64,000 nucleotides of DNA from Siniperca chuatsi (Eukaryota; Chordata; Actinopteri; Centrarchiformes; Sinipercidae): NCBI RefSeq assembly GCF_020085105.1, contig NC_058051.1, positions 2,034,001 to 2,098,000 of the forward strand. Direction: 5' to 3'. Positions 47,521-60,176 of this stretch are shown piece after piece. The notes under the pieces were generated by a model that saw only the letters and a program-made list of their open reading frames with translations, had not been told where the DNA came from and searched no databases. Position 1 is the stretch's first letter. Every line of letters begins with the position of its first letter. Position numbers and translations under genes: made by a program.

Positions 47521-50500
47521 AGTAAACATTTTTAAAAACGAACTAACCTGTTTGTTTTTGACGGCCACACTGTAATTGGTGTTTGACTTGAAGTAAATGG
47601 GCTAAAACCTCAAAACAACAGAAAGATCCTTAAAGGGAGACCGCAGATTTTCAGTAGTCAGATGTTCTTCCATTGAAGAACCTTTAAATATTAGCAAAGA
47701 CACGATCATGAAATGTCATCAGCCACCAAACGTTTATGCTTGAGAATTACAGTTTATTAGCAACAGTAAACTGCTGAGTAGCTGTCGCGCTGACATCAGC
47801 CAACATGGAAGCCAACTAACCGTTGTGCTTTCCATCTGACGAATGCCATCAGTATTTATCCTGCACTCAACGCTTATTTTCATGGCAAGGTGAAGGTCAC
47901 TGGAATAACATGAGAATCGTGAAAGCAAATGGGAATCCCCTTTAGTTCCTTTGAACTCACTGAACTAGTCACAAAATCAAGTAGCGTACCAAATCAAATT
48001 TTTGGAAGCTGACTTGCAGACGACACCTTCTGAATGTTTATCACTTAGCTGGTTTTTGCCACCTTTGATGTTTGGAAGACATTAGTGAACTTCAGATGTT
48101 CATACTGTTGTTGCACTGTTGAGTTAATACCCTACAGACATTATTCACTTTGACAGCAAGACAAACACTTTGAGAGACAGCTTCAAGCGCATGGGCGATT
48201 TTAATTTACCAGAAGCTTTGGCACAAGTGTTTTTGAGTTTCAGTGTGCATTTTAAGCTGCAGGAGTCAGCTGACTGTGGCCCGTCTGCAATGGTTTAAAT
48301 GCAGCTCTACAGTATTTGAGAACAAATTGACTGTGAAAGCTGTGATTTGTACAGTGTGTATTGTGCTGACCACAGAGTTCACCTCCAACATACTTAACAT
48401 GGAATATAGATATAAAGTGTAGAAATTATTCACAATACGAGGTGCAGGTAGAGAGCTCTGCATCATTTTTTAAGCAACGGTTTTGGGACCACCTAACACA
48501 AAAAACAAACAGACGTATTATGGTACTTAAGTATCAAACAGTTGGACATAAAGAGATGTCCCCAGTTACAGTTTGTTGTTGCTATGGGCATATCTGATCA
48601 TATGGTATCTAATAAAGTAACTGGATAGACATTATGGCTCAGATTAATCACTGTATTGGGAAACTAGTAGATATTTCTTATTGCAGATTTTTTGACCTGT
48701 CAAACAAAGGTAAAGTCATAAAATGAATAAAAGATGCATTCCATTTAAATTCCAGTTGCATTGTCACAGTAGGGAAAGTGCAGGTTTAGATAAAATGAAG
48801 GCTGAATTCCATTTAGCTGCTTCAGTTTCAGGGGTCTGGTATCGTTCATGTTGGCACACCGTCACGGCTTACTGGGACACGTGAATACACCAGCGCCCTT
48901 TTTTCCTACTATGACAAGTCAAAATGTCTGAAGTGGAAAAACTTGCATTCCTAATGCCAGTCTCCATTAACCATAACAGATATTGTGGTTTAGACAACTG
49001 CTAAACATCAACACAGTGGAAGTGGAAGTGACGCAGGTCACCTCACCAAAGAGCCAGGCAGCCTGGAAAAGGTTCATCCAGCCGCCAACGCTGCTTTACT
49101 GACCACACTGAACGAATGACAGTATACCTTTTTAAAGTGATGCTGCGCACCTATCTGACCAAAGTAAGGATATCGGGGTGATAAGGATGTTTTGCAACAC
49201 GAAGATTTGAGCTTTCCTTCCTCAGCTTGTGTCTTGAACCACTCGCAGGATGTAATGCAGATGTTTTGCTACAGGCAGGGCAGCCCAGAGGTAAGAGGAT
49301 GAATGAACGGAGGCCTGGACGAGGGTGGAGTTTTAAAAACGGATAGATGTTTTCACAGCAGACATCTTGACTTGTCATATGAGGAAAACCGCAGATGGAA
49401 CTAATAATGAAATATTTAGGTTTCCAGATAAACCACATCAGTTGGTTTCAGATGCCCCCCTTAAGAACATTGTGTATTCACTGATTTGAGGTAACTAAAG
49501 ATTTTATAATCAATTTAAAGCATATGCCATCCAAGTGCATGTTTTATCTTAATGATTTACACTAATTCTAGGTTCATTTGTGTGGCTTTAAAGGCTTATC
49601 AACCAACAAAAAATATTTCAGTTTATATAATAACCTAATATATAAATATTACCATTTCTACATTCTAAAGAAAAGCACACATTTTCTGTTTGTAATTTGA
49701 ATGGAAACTAGTTTTAAGGCTTTCTGCAAGCAAACAGTATGCGTTGATTTCACGTCTTTATGATGAAGAGATTATTTTTAAATACAGTACATTTGCTTTA
49801 ATTAATCTACACGTCAACCAAAAAATCAAAACAGACTATTTACAAAAATGTATAAGACATCTGGCCCTGCACCTTCACCAGAGCAGGTGGATTGGTTTGG
49901 CCCACTTTTTGAGGGAGAGTGACTTTCACTAGAAGACGTCATTTTCATGAATAAACAAACACATATGCACGAGCACTGCACATTCTTCAGGCTCTGTTTG
50001 AGATGACTAAAGTTCTTAAACTTCGTATGGTCAGGTTTAATGAATATTAGACACTGCATCTCTTTCAAAACCAACAGGCCAAGCGTCAGTCTTTCAGGGG
50101 TTTAAAATGTAAGTACAGTCTTGCATCATTGTGAACAAACAACACAGGACCACACAGACTTTGTCAAAGTTATTATTGTAGAATACTTTGATGTATTTTT
50201 TTCTTTCATACAGACAAAAGGTGTTGGACTTAATTCCCATTAAATTCTCTTAGATTTCCATACAGATTTAGTCTACAGTATACAGGTGTGTTCTTTCTCA
50301 TATATAGATATTTATTCGCTTAAATAACAGGCAGGTAACTCTTTAATATATTCAATAGTCTTTATGGTTTTTTACTTCTTTTTTTTTTTGGTCTTTTTTC
50401 ATTTCAGCACAGTTAAGGCTGCATTTTCTGTCTGCAGAACAGCACTGCGTTGTGCAAGAAGGGGGACCATTCCACACACAATATTTACAACTGTATGTAT

Positions 50501-51320
50501 AATGAATAATGTAAAACCTTAATTTCTTCCCATCGTAACATGGCAGTAAATACTTGTAGCAGATCTAAAAGGGCAGCCTAAACAATGCACGGATGCATTG
50601 CACTTCTGCAGTCTCTAGCTCTGCATCACCCTCCAGTTCTCCATCTTCCCTGGGCCCCCACTTTGTCCAGTCCTTTAGATCATAATGAGGTACATTTGTA
50701 TCTCCGGTTCTCTATTTACAGAGTGGTGTCTCTGGTCTTAAGAGACTATAAGCATCTCCTCACCTCTGCACACTTCAGGGGCTGTTCAGTGGACAGAAAA
50801 CACAGCCCTCAGAATATGCTCAGGAGAATGTGCAACTGTCTTTTTCCATCAGTGGGAGCACCGGTGGAGAAAATCAAAAAATAACCATAATAATAATAAT
50901 AATATACAAGCGCTTCCATTTTGTTGTTCCTCTCTTTACAAAAAGCAATAGGATTAAAAGAAAGAAACATCAAAAATAAAAAGTGTAACAGGAACATAGT
51001 ACCTGTAAATCAAAGATGCACATTTGGGCGATCTGTACAGTAGTGGTGCAGTTGTACAATTTATAATTTTGATAAATATAATATATTCTTTTTCACATTG
51101 TGTTTTGCCTTCTGTGAAACTGTCTCACAACATCATGATGTAACGTGGCTGGACGGATGGACAGAGATGGCTGGAACTGGACAGTCAAATTTACACCACT
51201 GCAGATTATCGGCCTGTTGTTCGGTGTGTATGTACTCCTGTGTGTTTTTGTATACCGCAGAAAGCATTGATAGAGCTGTGCTAAGAGGTGCTGAAATAGG
51301 TTAGACTTGAACAGGATATG

Positions 51321-51334
51321 AGTGTGTGTGTGTA

Positions 51335-51370
<36 letters not shown>

Positions 51371-51371
51371 G
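51321..51371 (+). repeat. Compound (TG)n(AG)n microsatellite
   Basis: A GTGTGTGTGTGTATGTGTG run passes directly into about 13 GA units. Simple-sequence repeat only. Confidence 0.85.
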
Positions 51372-52156
51372 AAGAGAGCAGATGTGGAGAGATCATAGCA
51401 CACAGTAGTGACAGTAGCCTAAATGATTTACCAACACATAGAGTGACATTAATGATACCAAATGCATGCTTCAAAACAGACAGACCAATACAGTGTCACC
51501 ACCCGCCTGCTCCGACGGGTCAGGTCAGGGCGGTGGCGATGATGATGAGCATTCAAGAAGACAGAGTTCTGTACAGGTAAGGGTGTTCCCAGAGAGCCCT
51601 GCGTGCATCCTCAAACAGAACTAGCAGGACAGACATGTTCTCTCGCTGTGTTTGCGTGTGTTAACATCTCTGTTAGACTGTATTTCTAATCCTACGTCTG
51701 GGTACAGGTGTTGACATGGCAGTCTGTTGCATATTGTCTGCCCTTGCATTTCTCTGGTGGTGGGACCAGTTGATAACTCAGGGAAGTCAACAGGGGATAA
51801 CTGGGGGGGGGGGGGTTGGGTGTCCAGGTTTGCTTTGCAGTCACGCTCAGAGGCAACATGAAGTCAGCGGTTCACCCACACCTAGTGCAACGTGGGATAC
51901 AGGAGAACACTCTCACACCCGGTCTGGAATGTGATGCGGTGTCTGGAATGTGTGTTCCATGGAATGTTGAGGTGGAATTCGGCGAGGTCACGGTGGAATG
52001 TGATGTCACGAGCGCTGCACCCGTCGTCACGGGTCGCTATCCAAATGGTTTCTGTGATTTTTTTTTTGTTGATTTTTTTGTTTTGTTGTTGTTGTTGGGG
52101 TGTGCTCATGCAGTGTGTTATGCCCTTTTATATGGACAGCTTCAACGTGATATGTC

Positions 52157-53116
52157 TTAAAGCACCAGTTCAACATTTTGGGAAATACGCTTATTCGCGT
52201 CATCCCGAGAGTTAAATGAGAGGATTGATACCACTCTCATTTCTGTCCATTCAGTGCGAAGGTGAAGCCAGTAGCCGGTTAGCTTAGCTTAGCATAAGGC
52301 TGGAAACGGGGAAACAGCGAGCCTGGCTCTGTCCGAAAGTATCAAAATCCCTCTACCAGCACTTCTAAAACTCACTGATTAACACATTTTAGCTCATTTG
52401 TTTAATCCACACTCGTAAGGGGGATTGAATGAAACATGGTTTTACGTGGGGTCATGTGCCGGACTATTATGACAAGACTCCAGGACGTTACTGAGCCCGG
52501 CCAAGAAATCGTCCAGCACATAGCCCTCCATAAAAGCACGACTTGTTGTTTTTACACTGTGGTTTTGCAAGTTAAATTAAGACCTTTTTAACACCACATA
52601 AAATGCAATTTAATGCCTGTTTCATGGCCATAATGTCCAAAGTCACATTTTTCAGCACTTCCTAGCAGTATATGACAATAATTCTGAATGATAAAATGAA
52701 TTTAATGAATGCGACCGGGACCCGGATAAGCAGCATAAAATGGATGGATGGATTAACCAATTAAAAATAATTAATTCCTTTTTGCTAAAATCAACACTTG
52801 CCCATTATATGATGATGAGCTTCCTAGCTACTGTAGCTAGCAGCAGTGACGGTGTTTGCCGCAGGTGTGATGGTGCTGGCTGAACAGCCTCCTGCAGCAC
52901 AATCCACTGTCACCACAATCCCACTATTAGTTTAACACTGTGTAATGTCTGTTTCCCCCCATTTCCAGTCTTTATGCTAACCTATGCTAACCTGCTGCTG
53001 GCTGTAGCCTCATATTTAGCGTACAGACATGAGAGTGGTATCAACCTTGTCGCGTAACTCTCGGCAAAGAAAGAGAATGAAAGCACATTTTCCAAATTGT
53101 AAAACTGTTCCTTTAA
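52157..53116. mobile_element. Palindromic TTAA MITE, copy D, the most complete
   Basis: Both ends are intact: TTAAAGCACCAGTTCAACAT at 52157 and CTGTTCCTTTAA ending at 53116. The arms include GAGAGGATTGATACCACTCT and its inverse AGAGTGGTATCAACCTTG, and TTAGCTTAGCTTAGCATAAG opposite CTTTATGCTAACCTATGCTA. About 500 bp of unrelated sequence separates the arms. TTAA at each edge fits a TTAA target. Confidence 0.85.
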
Positions 53117-55004
53117 GGTATCCCAATCAACGAATTGTACATCATGATGATGGGGAATGCACAGTATTTGACACAAAGACATGACACATAAGCTCTCATT
53201 GGTCGTACCTGATAGATCTGAGCGGGCTTTGGGCCTAAAGCTAAAACTGAACACTGACATTAGACATTGGCCTGATTGTTCGAGTGTTTGGTTGCTTTTC
53301 AACATCATTTTTCTTCTCTGTAAAACTGACTGGATCGAACATCCAACAGATCAAATGAAACAATCTCTTTGTCCACAGTAGTCATGGAGCGGGCACTGGT
53401 ACATGATGGAGACGACCCAATGGCACGTGAGCAGAAGCGGGTTTGAAGTGAGTACAGTTAGTCTTAAAGGGCCATCGCCTGTGCATTGTGTGTTTGATGG
53501 CATTTAAAGGGTTAATGCTTCACAACCATTCAGCTTTTTTCCCCAAAAAAAGCTGACGCACACACATGCCCACCAACGAAAGACCAGAAGGAACGAGACG
53601 AGACAAAGCGAGCAAAGGAAACAACAAAATGGACCGAGGAACAGGAAGAGAGAAAATGATGGAACACGTAACAGAAATGAAGAGACCGGAAGAGGACGTC
53701 ACCCATGGGCGATGTCCATAGATGTTACCCATACATACTCATCAGTTTATCAACATGGCAGGAGGCTGTAAATTAAGTTAGTCCTGTGGGGGGCTAATGT
53801 ATGGATACATGTATACATCACCATTAATGTGAGATGCCACACACTGTATCATCTCATAGCAGGGCGGACAGTATTACAGATAACAGGTCATGTGGACGTA
53901 TGGGGCGGCGTTCAAAGATTGGGCAGGTTTGGCTGGAAAAAGAACAGTGATGAACATGAAGAGTTCTGTGTTGTCGCTTCCCAAACATTCAAATTATATA
54001 TACATATACATATACTGTATATATATGTATTCCCCCCACCCCCTTTAGTTGTTTTTTTGCAGCCATTCTATTTACTATTAGGTTTAAATGAACAGTATCT
54101 TTGTTTGCAATTTCTGTTTTTGTTAAGTTTTTGTTTGTTTTTTTTTCAGAAGAGACAAGACAATACACATACACACACTGAAAGAGAAAGAGGAATGAAA
54201 GAAAAGAAAATATGTCAAATTTCAGAGAAAGAGAACAGAAAAAGAGATAAACCAATGTAAAAGAAAGAAATGAATGAGCACCATTATGTTGAGAAAGAAA
54301 TGAATCAGAGGATGGAATCGACTGAAGCCTAATTAAAGCTTTAACAAAGCGTTTTACTTATATCGCTAGCAAAGTAGTGACTTAAAAGTGGCTAGATAAA
54401 CAATGGTGGTGGTGATATGGTGCCATGGCAGGTAGGTGGGTAATGACAACAACATTAATGATGAACACCAATAGAAACAGAGTGAGTCAGCCTCTGGCCC
54501 TGTTCTGCTGAAGCGTTGAGGGATGTGTCGTTTTTTTTTTTTTGGATGTCCGTCCCCCTTCCCTCCCCAACCCACCGTCGCTCGGGACAACGCAGCGAGA
54601 GCAGACCTGTGCGTGTGTGTGACGAGTGTGCGTGAGGTCAGGCGGGGTGGGGTGGGCGGGTTCTTCAGGGAGGGCGACAGACGGGGCGGTGGGTTCGAGG
54701 GTGGAGGGGGGGCGGGGGCGGTGGTGTCAGGGGGGTCAGACTGAGAGAGCTGGAGCAAGGGCAAAGGGAGGGAAAGTCGCAATGTTCTCAGGGAGTTGCG
54801 AGCAGAAGTCTCCAGCCATTGTCCACTCCCTCCTGTACCTCCCTCGTCCTTCGCTCCCTCGCTCCCTCGTGTTAGCTTGTTGTAAGGGAGACTGGATGAA
54901 AATGTCATGTGTGTGTCCTCAGCCCTCTCTTCCGCTCCCCTTTCCTCCCCCTCCCCAAGACTCCGTTCCCCTTCTCCTCTCCCCCCGACCCACGTTCAGC
55001 TCAG

Positions 55005-55182
55005 TTATAAGGAGGTCTCCACGCAGTAAAGATGGGCCAGGTGAGGGGCGGAGGGTTTCACCGGCCTGTCCCTGCCATGATGGTTATGGTGGTGTTGGTG
55101 GCGGTGGTGGTGATGGGGGCTCCGGTTGCTGGGGGTAACTGCGTTGCTGCTGTTTTTGTTGCCGTGGGTGACTGTTGAACTG

Positions 55183-55224
<42 letters not shown>

Positions 55225-55534
55225 TTGTTGTTGTTTCGGTTGCACGGGGTCACCGGGAGGCTGTACTGCCGGTAGGGGCGGGTGGGGCGGGTGCGGGCCG
55301 GGGCTGGGGCTGGGTGGGAGGGGGCGGCGGCTTGCGGAGGGCCGGGTGCAGGTGCTGGTATCTGCTGAGCTCTGATTCGTCGTCCACGTCAGTGTCGTCA
55401 ATCAGCGGGATGTTGTGGATGAGGTCGTTGATGAGGAACTCCGGGTGGGCCATGAAGTTGTGGATGGAGTTGCGGGATTCCGGTTTCTCCCGGCCCTCGT
55501 ACAGCGAACTACGGAATGCTTTCACCACTCGCAT
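55005..55534 (-). CDS. atp2b3: Plasma-membrane Ca2+ ATPase (ATP2B3-like), last coding exon, frame interrupted
   Basis: C-terminal tail of a P-type pump that exports Ca2+. After the acceptor (TTTTGGCAG at 55535) the exon reads [20 protein letters not shown], then [16 protein letters not shown], then [17 protein letters not shown]. This is the b-type calmodulin-binding and regulatory tail; the [17 protein letters not shown] and VETSL wording fits ATP2B3 best. That frame runs through a Pro-rich tract to a stop at about 55250. A second frame, open from about 55390, continues through Asn, Ser and His runs to the PDZ ligand VETSL and TAA at 55005-55007. The two frames need a shift of one base in the C/G-rich tract. 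This may be a sequencing or assembly indel, or a real change that removes the PDZ ligand. All earlier exons lie beyond the window. Confidence 0.85.
55183..55233 (-). repeat. CAG/CAA-type triplet repeat within atp2b3 tail
   Basis: On the plus strand about 12 CTG units followed by several GTT units. In the frame leading to VETSL they encode Asn then Ser runs; in another frame poly-Gln. Triplet runs in a coding exon are prone to length change. Confidence 0.9.
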
Positions 55535-56009
55535 CTGCCAAAAGGAAGGATGACGAGGGAGAAACCACAAGAAAGAGAGAGGAGAAAGTCAGACATAAAA
55601 AAGGTTAAAAAAAAAAAAAGAGACAAGGGAAACCCAGAGACAGACTTGTGTCCTCCAGCAGACAAACAGAGTGACAGACAGACGGACAGACAGACAGATG
55701 GACACTCAGGGCCAGGTGGCTGCATTCAAAGTTTATACAAGATCTAATGTGTCTAACGGTCACAGTGGTGTTTTGGTTTATTTTCTATGAAAACTTCTTT
55801 GATTCAGGAAGATGAAAATAATCTTATTGGCTGGATTAAACCATAATTGGCGGGTCTAAAGCCTGTAACAATATTGCGTCTCCCCCCTCTCTATGACGGC
55901 CGCTTTTCACTCCACCTTCCAGTGTGGCTTTTCAAATCAGGTATAAACACTTTTGCTTTCCGACATGATCAGACAACACATCGAACTAGTTCTTTATTTT
56001 CGAGCATCA

Positions 56010-56154
56010 CCAGACCCTTAGAGGTGTTGATAGGTGGATTTTGTTACCTTTGGACAGGGCCAGGCTATCTGTTTCCCCCTGCTTCCAGTCTTTATGCTAA
56101 AGCTAAGCTAACCGGCTAACATATATTTCTCAAAAAGTCAAACTATGTCTTTAA
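56010..56154. mobile_element. Palindromic TTAA MITE, copy E, right half
   Basis: TTAGAGGTGTTGATAGGTGG, TTTGTTACCTTTGGACAGGG, CTTCCAGTCTTTATGCTAAA and terminal CAAACTATGTCTTTAA, with TTAA at 56151-56154. The left half is not present. Confidence 0.75.
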
Positions 56155-59100
56155 GTAACTGACAAATCTAAATGCCAAAGAGGGAAAGTTCTGAAACAAA
56201 TGCTGTGAAGCGTGTACTCCTCATCATAAGCATTATGTGATAAAAGCACAAACTGGGCACATCATTTTTACTGGTTTGTCCTGTGAGAAGGTTAACAAGC
56301 GGTCATGTTTAGGTAAGACAGCGTTGGACAAAGTTTGAGATAAATTAATCTGGTAATGAATAAATAAAAAACTTTAATTATTTTTAATTGATTAATTTAA
56401 TAAATAATAACATTTATGACGACATGGTTCAGACAGGACAACGTCTTGGTATGTCTGTTTTTTAGTCATGTCCCCTCCATGTTATTCTTTCAGGAGGGAA
56501 ATTGGATTTGTCCTCACTTATTTTGCATGATTCCATTAGAAGATATCAGGACATTTCTCAAACTTTGTAATTATATTACTATAACCTTGGCAACACAAAT
56601 ACCTTGACTAATTCAGTATCAACCGAGCGTCCACCTGATCCTGTGCGTCCCCAACAGACAAAAGTGAAATTAAAAAAACAAAGTGTTTAAAAATGAGTTG
56701 GCTAATGACATGTTTTTGTCAGTTCTCGCACACCAATCAGACCTCACAAGACGAGAGCATTCAGTAGCCACCATCACAAAGACCACAGAAGCTGCAGACG
56801 CTTCCCATCAGACACGCGTGGCATGTGTGTGTGTGTATGTGTGTGTGTCAGGGGGGTGATACAGCATGTGTGGGGAAAACACTCGTACCTCAGCTCACTG
56901 GATCACATGCATGCACACACACAGATGAGGGTGGTTGTTAGGCACAGATGGAGAAGAAGCAGCAATGGTGAGTGTGTTAGTTTAATGTACAATAAAATAA
57001 GAAATTGGCAAGAACCTATAGCAGTGACCACACACACACACACAAACACACACACACAAACATGCATGCAGCAGCAGTGTAACTGAGTGAACCAACAGCT
57101 GAGATGTTTCCACATCGTGCACCTTGGAGGTTGGCGTCTGCATGCATCGCACAGTTGTCAATCACGGGTGCTGTTTGTTAAAGAGATCAGGTTCATACAC
57201 TCAAACACATTGACAGCCAGACATTGAGCTGGTCTGTCAGCATCTCTATGCACGCACACACACACACACACACACACATGCACATGTGCAATATGTACCG
57301 CAGCCATGCAGCAGTGACAGACAGAGGAGAGCAGAGTGATTGAAATGATGCTGATGCTGACGATGAAGTTGCTGCAGGATAGAAAAAAACAAGTCTTGCG
57401 AAACATAAAGATGAAATCACGGAGAATCAGCAGGTTAGAACAGTATGTGATTGGTTAGAATACTAGAAACAGAAGGTGATTGGCTCAAAGGCAGGAGCGA
57501 AGCTCGGGCGTCAGCCCTGTCACACACAGAGAGGCAGCCAGGTCATGCTGAATCAGATCTTTGTCACTTACGCTCTCTTTCTGTCTCTCTCTCTCTCTCA
57601 CACACACACATCAGAGTGAGGTCTATGAGTGTACTTCAAGGTGCATTATGCAGTCTATGGTGATGCGTACATAAACACATTCCTTTGCCATGGCAGTTGG
57701 TCCATGCACCCTTCCCCCAAGCCCAAACAGAGGAAAAGAAGCAGCATGAGCTCAAAAGAAACAGAGACAGTTCAGTGCAAATATACTGACAGGCACAGGC
57801 AGGCAGAGCCCAATATAGAGACAGTTTGGCCAAATGAGTTCAACAGCGAAGAAGCTTTATGTCGACTGCAACACCGACCGGAGTCCAAACTGTGATTATG
57901 AGAGGTGTATGAATGGAGATCAGTGCTGCAGTCGGCCAAACCAGGAGGAGTCTCTATATATGACTCTGGCATATATGATAGACTGACTGACAGACAGACG
58001 TACAGACAGACGGTCAAGCAGTAGGTTCAGTGCTTATCTGTTTTTCCAAAGAGCCTGTCGGACAGTAGAAAAACACCTCATGCAGACTGAGAAGGTTTCA
58101 GAATGTTACTTTCTCACTTCGTCAGCGCTTGGTTTGTTTTCATTTTGTCTCCATGGTAAGAGTAAACTTTCGAGTATATAACGCCCACAGTGTGACCAGA
58201 GAGGCCTGGAGGTCAGGGCACTGCTGTGTTACTTATTCCTCTCACCCACTTTCTCTCTCTCTCCCTCTCTCCCTGTCGGCTCTTTCAGCAGTGCTTGATG
58301 GAAAAACGATGATGGTTAAAGTACGAGAAGGAAATAGGCGCTGGAAGGTAGAGAGGCTGCTGTGTGCAAAACAACTGCTGATGAGAAGAAACTGCAACAT
58401 AAATACAGGGAGAAGCTGTGAGGTACATGACTGGTTAATGGCTCGCATTTCCCACCGTGTGGCCAGACTCTGAGCGGCACCCGCTCTTCGATATGTGATG
58501 ACTGAGCTCCAATCCATAGCTACACCTCAGCAGCACCTTCCTCAATTCAATGCATATTCTCTTCATGTCTCCTAGTCATAGCCCATTTAAGGAGCAAACA
58601 CTGAGGGCGGAGGCTGAAACCTTTTTGAACTTTAGCAAAGAATTGAGGAGCTGAGCATGGATTTGAGATTCGGCCTAAACATCCTATTGCCCTTTATCTT
58701 TCCTTACCAAAGTAAACTTTCATATTCATCGCTTTTCTCAACTTTACTGTAATTGCAGGTAGATGAAACTAGCCCAGTCTGAAATGAAAACAAACTGGAT
58801 CCATAGATCGGTTCTAAAGATCCAGAGGGATCACTAAGGTCCAGCACAGCTCAGGTGGATGAAAGCATGAAACAGAGACATCTACTTATATTATTTTGAT
58901 ATCTCTGTTTAATATTTTAGATATCCCTGGACTCTTTTCTTACCCAGTGATAACAGATTTGGCTGTAAAAGTCAGAGAGGTGACGGTGTCTACGTCAGAA
59001 CTTACGCTCATCATACTGCAACGGGACACAGTGCCAATTCTGAGGGTTGGGTCTGCTTTGCAAAGAACTCTGGGTAGTGGGGTAAAGTAATGACCATGAA

Positions 59101-59589
59101 GCTATCTGTGGACGAGCAGCAGTGCAGGGGGAGAGGTTTGTCTGTCTTGATAACACGTAGGCAATCATTTGTAGTCTGTGCTTGTTGCTTGGGAATTCCC
59201 ACATCAGACCATATCATCAGACTTGAGGCAATCATAGGAAAGCACTTAAAGGTTAAGGCTGACGATATATTCTATAGTTGTGGTATTGTCACCAGTAAAA
59301 AGACCAAAACCAACATGTTACTGACGAAAATCTTTAAAAGTGGGTCATGAATGTAAAAAGCAAAAAGGCCAAATAATGTCCAAAAACAGCGGGGCGCTGT
59401 AGTTTTTAGCAAATGTTACTCAAACAGGAGGATATTGTGCATTTGTTCGTGATTAATTTCAGGCACTAGTGAGTTATTTACTGCAGAGGGACGGTGTGTG
59501 TGGGACTGAGTCAGAATCAAAAGCTACAGTGTGTGTGTTCATAGTAATGAAGGAGCATGTCACCCAGTGCAACAGTGTGACTTGTTGAT

Positions 59590-60055
59590 GTGTTTTTTAG
59601 CCAAGCTATAGTCTATGGCTCTATCAACCAATCTACCAACTGAAATATCTCAACAAATACTGGATGGATTGCCATGAACTTATATAACAGGTGTTCATGA
59701 TTCACAGGCAATCAAATGGTTGCGATATAAATACAATTGAATTGAATTGGTCCCCTGACTTCTCTCTACCGCCATCATCACGTCAAAACTTTATTTTCTC
59801 TAATATGACTAAATACCTGCTAAACATTCTCATCAGCCTCAGCTGTACTTTGTGTTTAGTGCTAATAAGCAAATGCTAGCATGCTAACACTCCAAACGAA
59901 GATGGTGAACGTGGTAAATATTAAATCGGCTAAACATCGACATGTTAGCATTGTAATTGTGAGCATGTTAGCATTAGCATTCAGCTCAAAGCACTGCTGT
60001 GTCTAAGTACAGCCTCACAGAGCCAGCGTGCCTGCAGACTCGCAGCCCTGTTAAT
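59590..60055. repeat. Dispersed repeat, unclassified
   Basis: Phrases such as CAACCAATCTACCAACTGAA, TGGATGGATTGCCATGAACT, GTGAGCATGTTAGCATTAGC and GCACTGCTGTGTCTAAGTAC look like a high-copy fish repeat. No clear terminal repeats or coding potential were seen, so the class and limits are uncertain. Confidence 0.45.
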
Positions 60056-60176
60056 AGTTTTTGGAGCTCTATGACAGAGGAATAAGATATATCAGCCTTT
60101 GGATATACACATTGTTGGTTTTGATCTTTTCATGGGATTTGTTGACAATAAGAAAACTATAGAGCATTACTAGACA

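Larger units (their letters stand above)
44457..55004. other. Long gene-poor stretch, repeats and probable atp2b3 3' UTR
   Basis: No exon with family signature was recognised on either strand. The part nearest 55004 should be 3' UTR of the minus-strand calcium ATPase, but its end could not be fixed; several minus-strand AATAAA hexamers occur, for example near 50310. The stretch holds the MITEs listed separately, an AG microsatellite at about 51345-51370, a G run near 51804 and G-rich sequence at about 54640-54745. Confidence 0.45.

Noticed and set aside
53829-54260. 143-codon plus-strand ORF
   Set aside because: Hydrophobic and low-complexity in parts, opposite the probable atp2b3 3' UTR, with no family match recognised.
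55084-55401. Poly-Gln ORF on the minus strand
   Set aside because: Third frame of the atp2b3 terminal exon; neither upstream conserved tail nor VETSL is in this frame.
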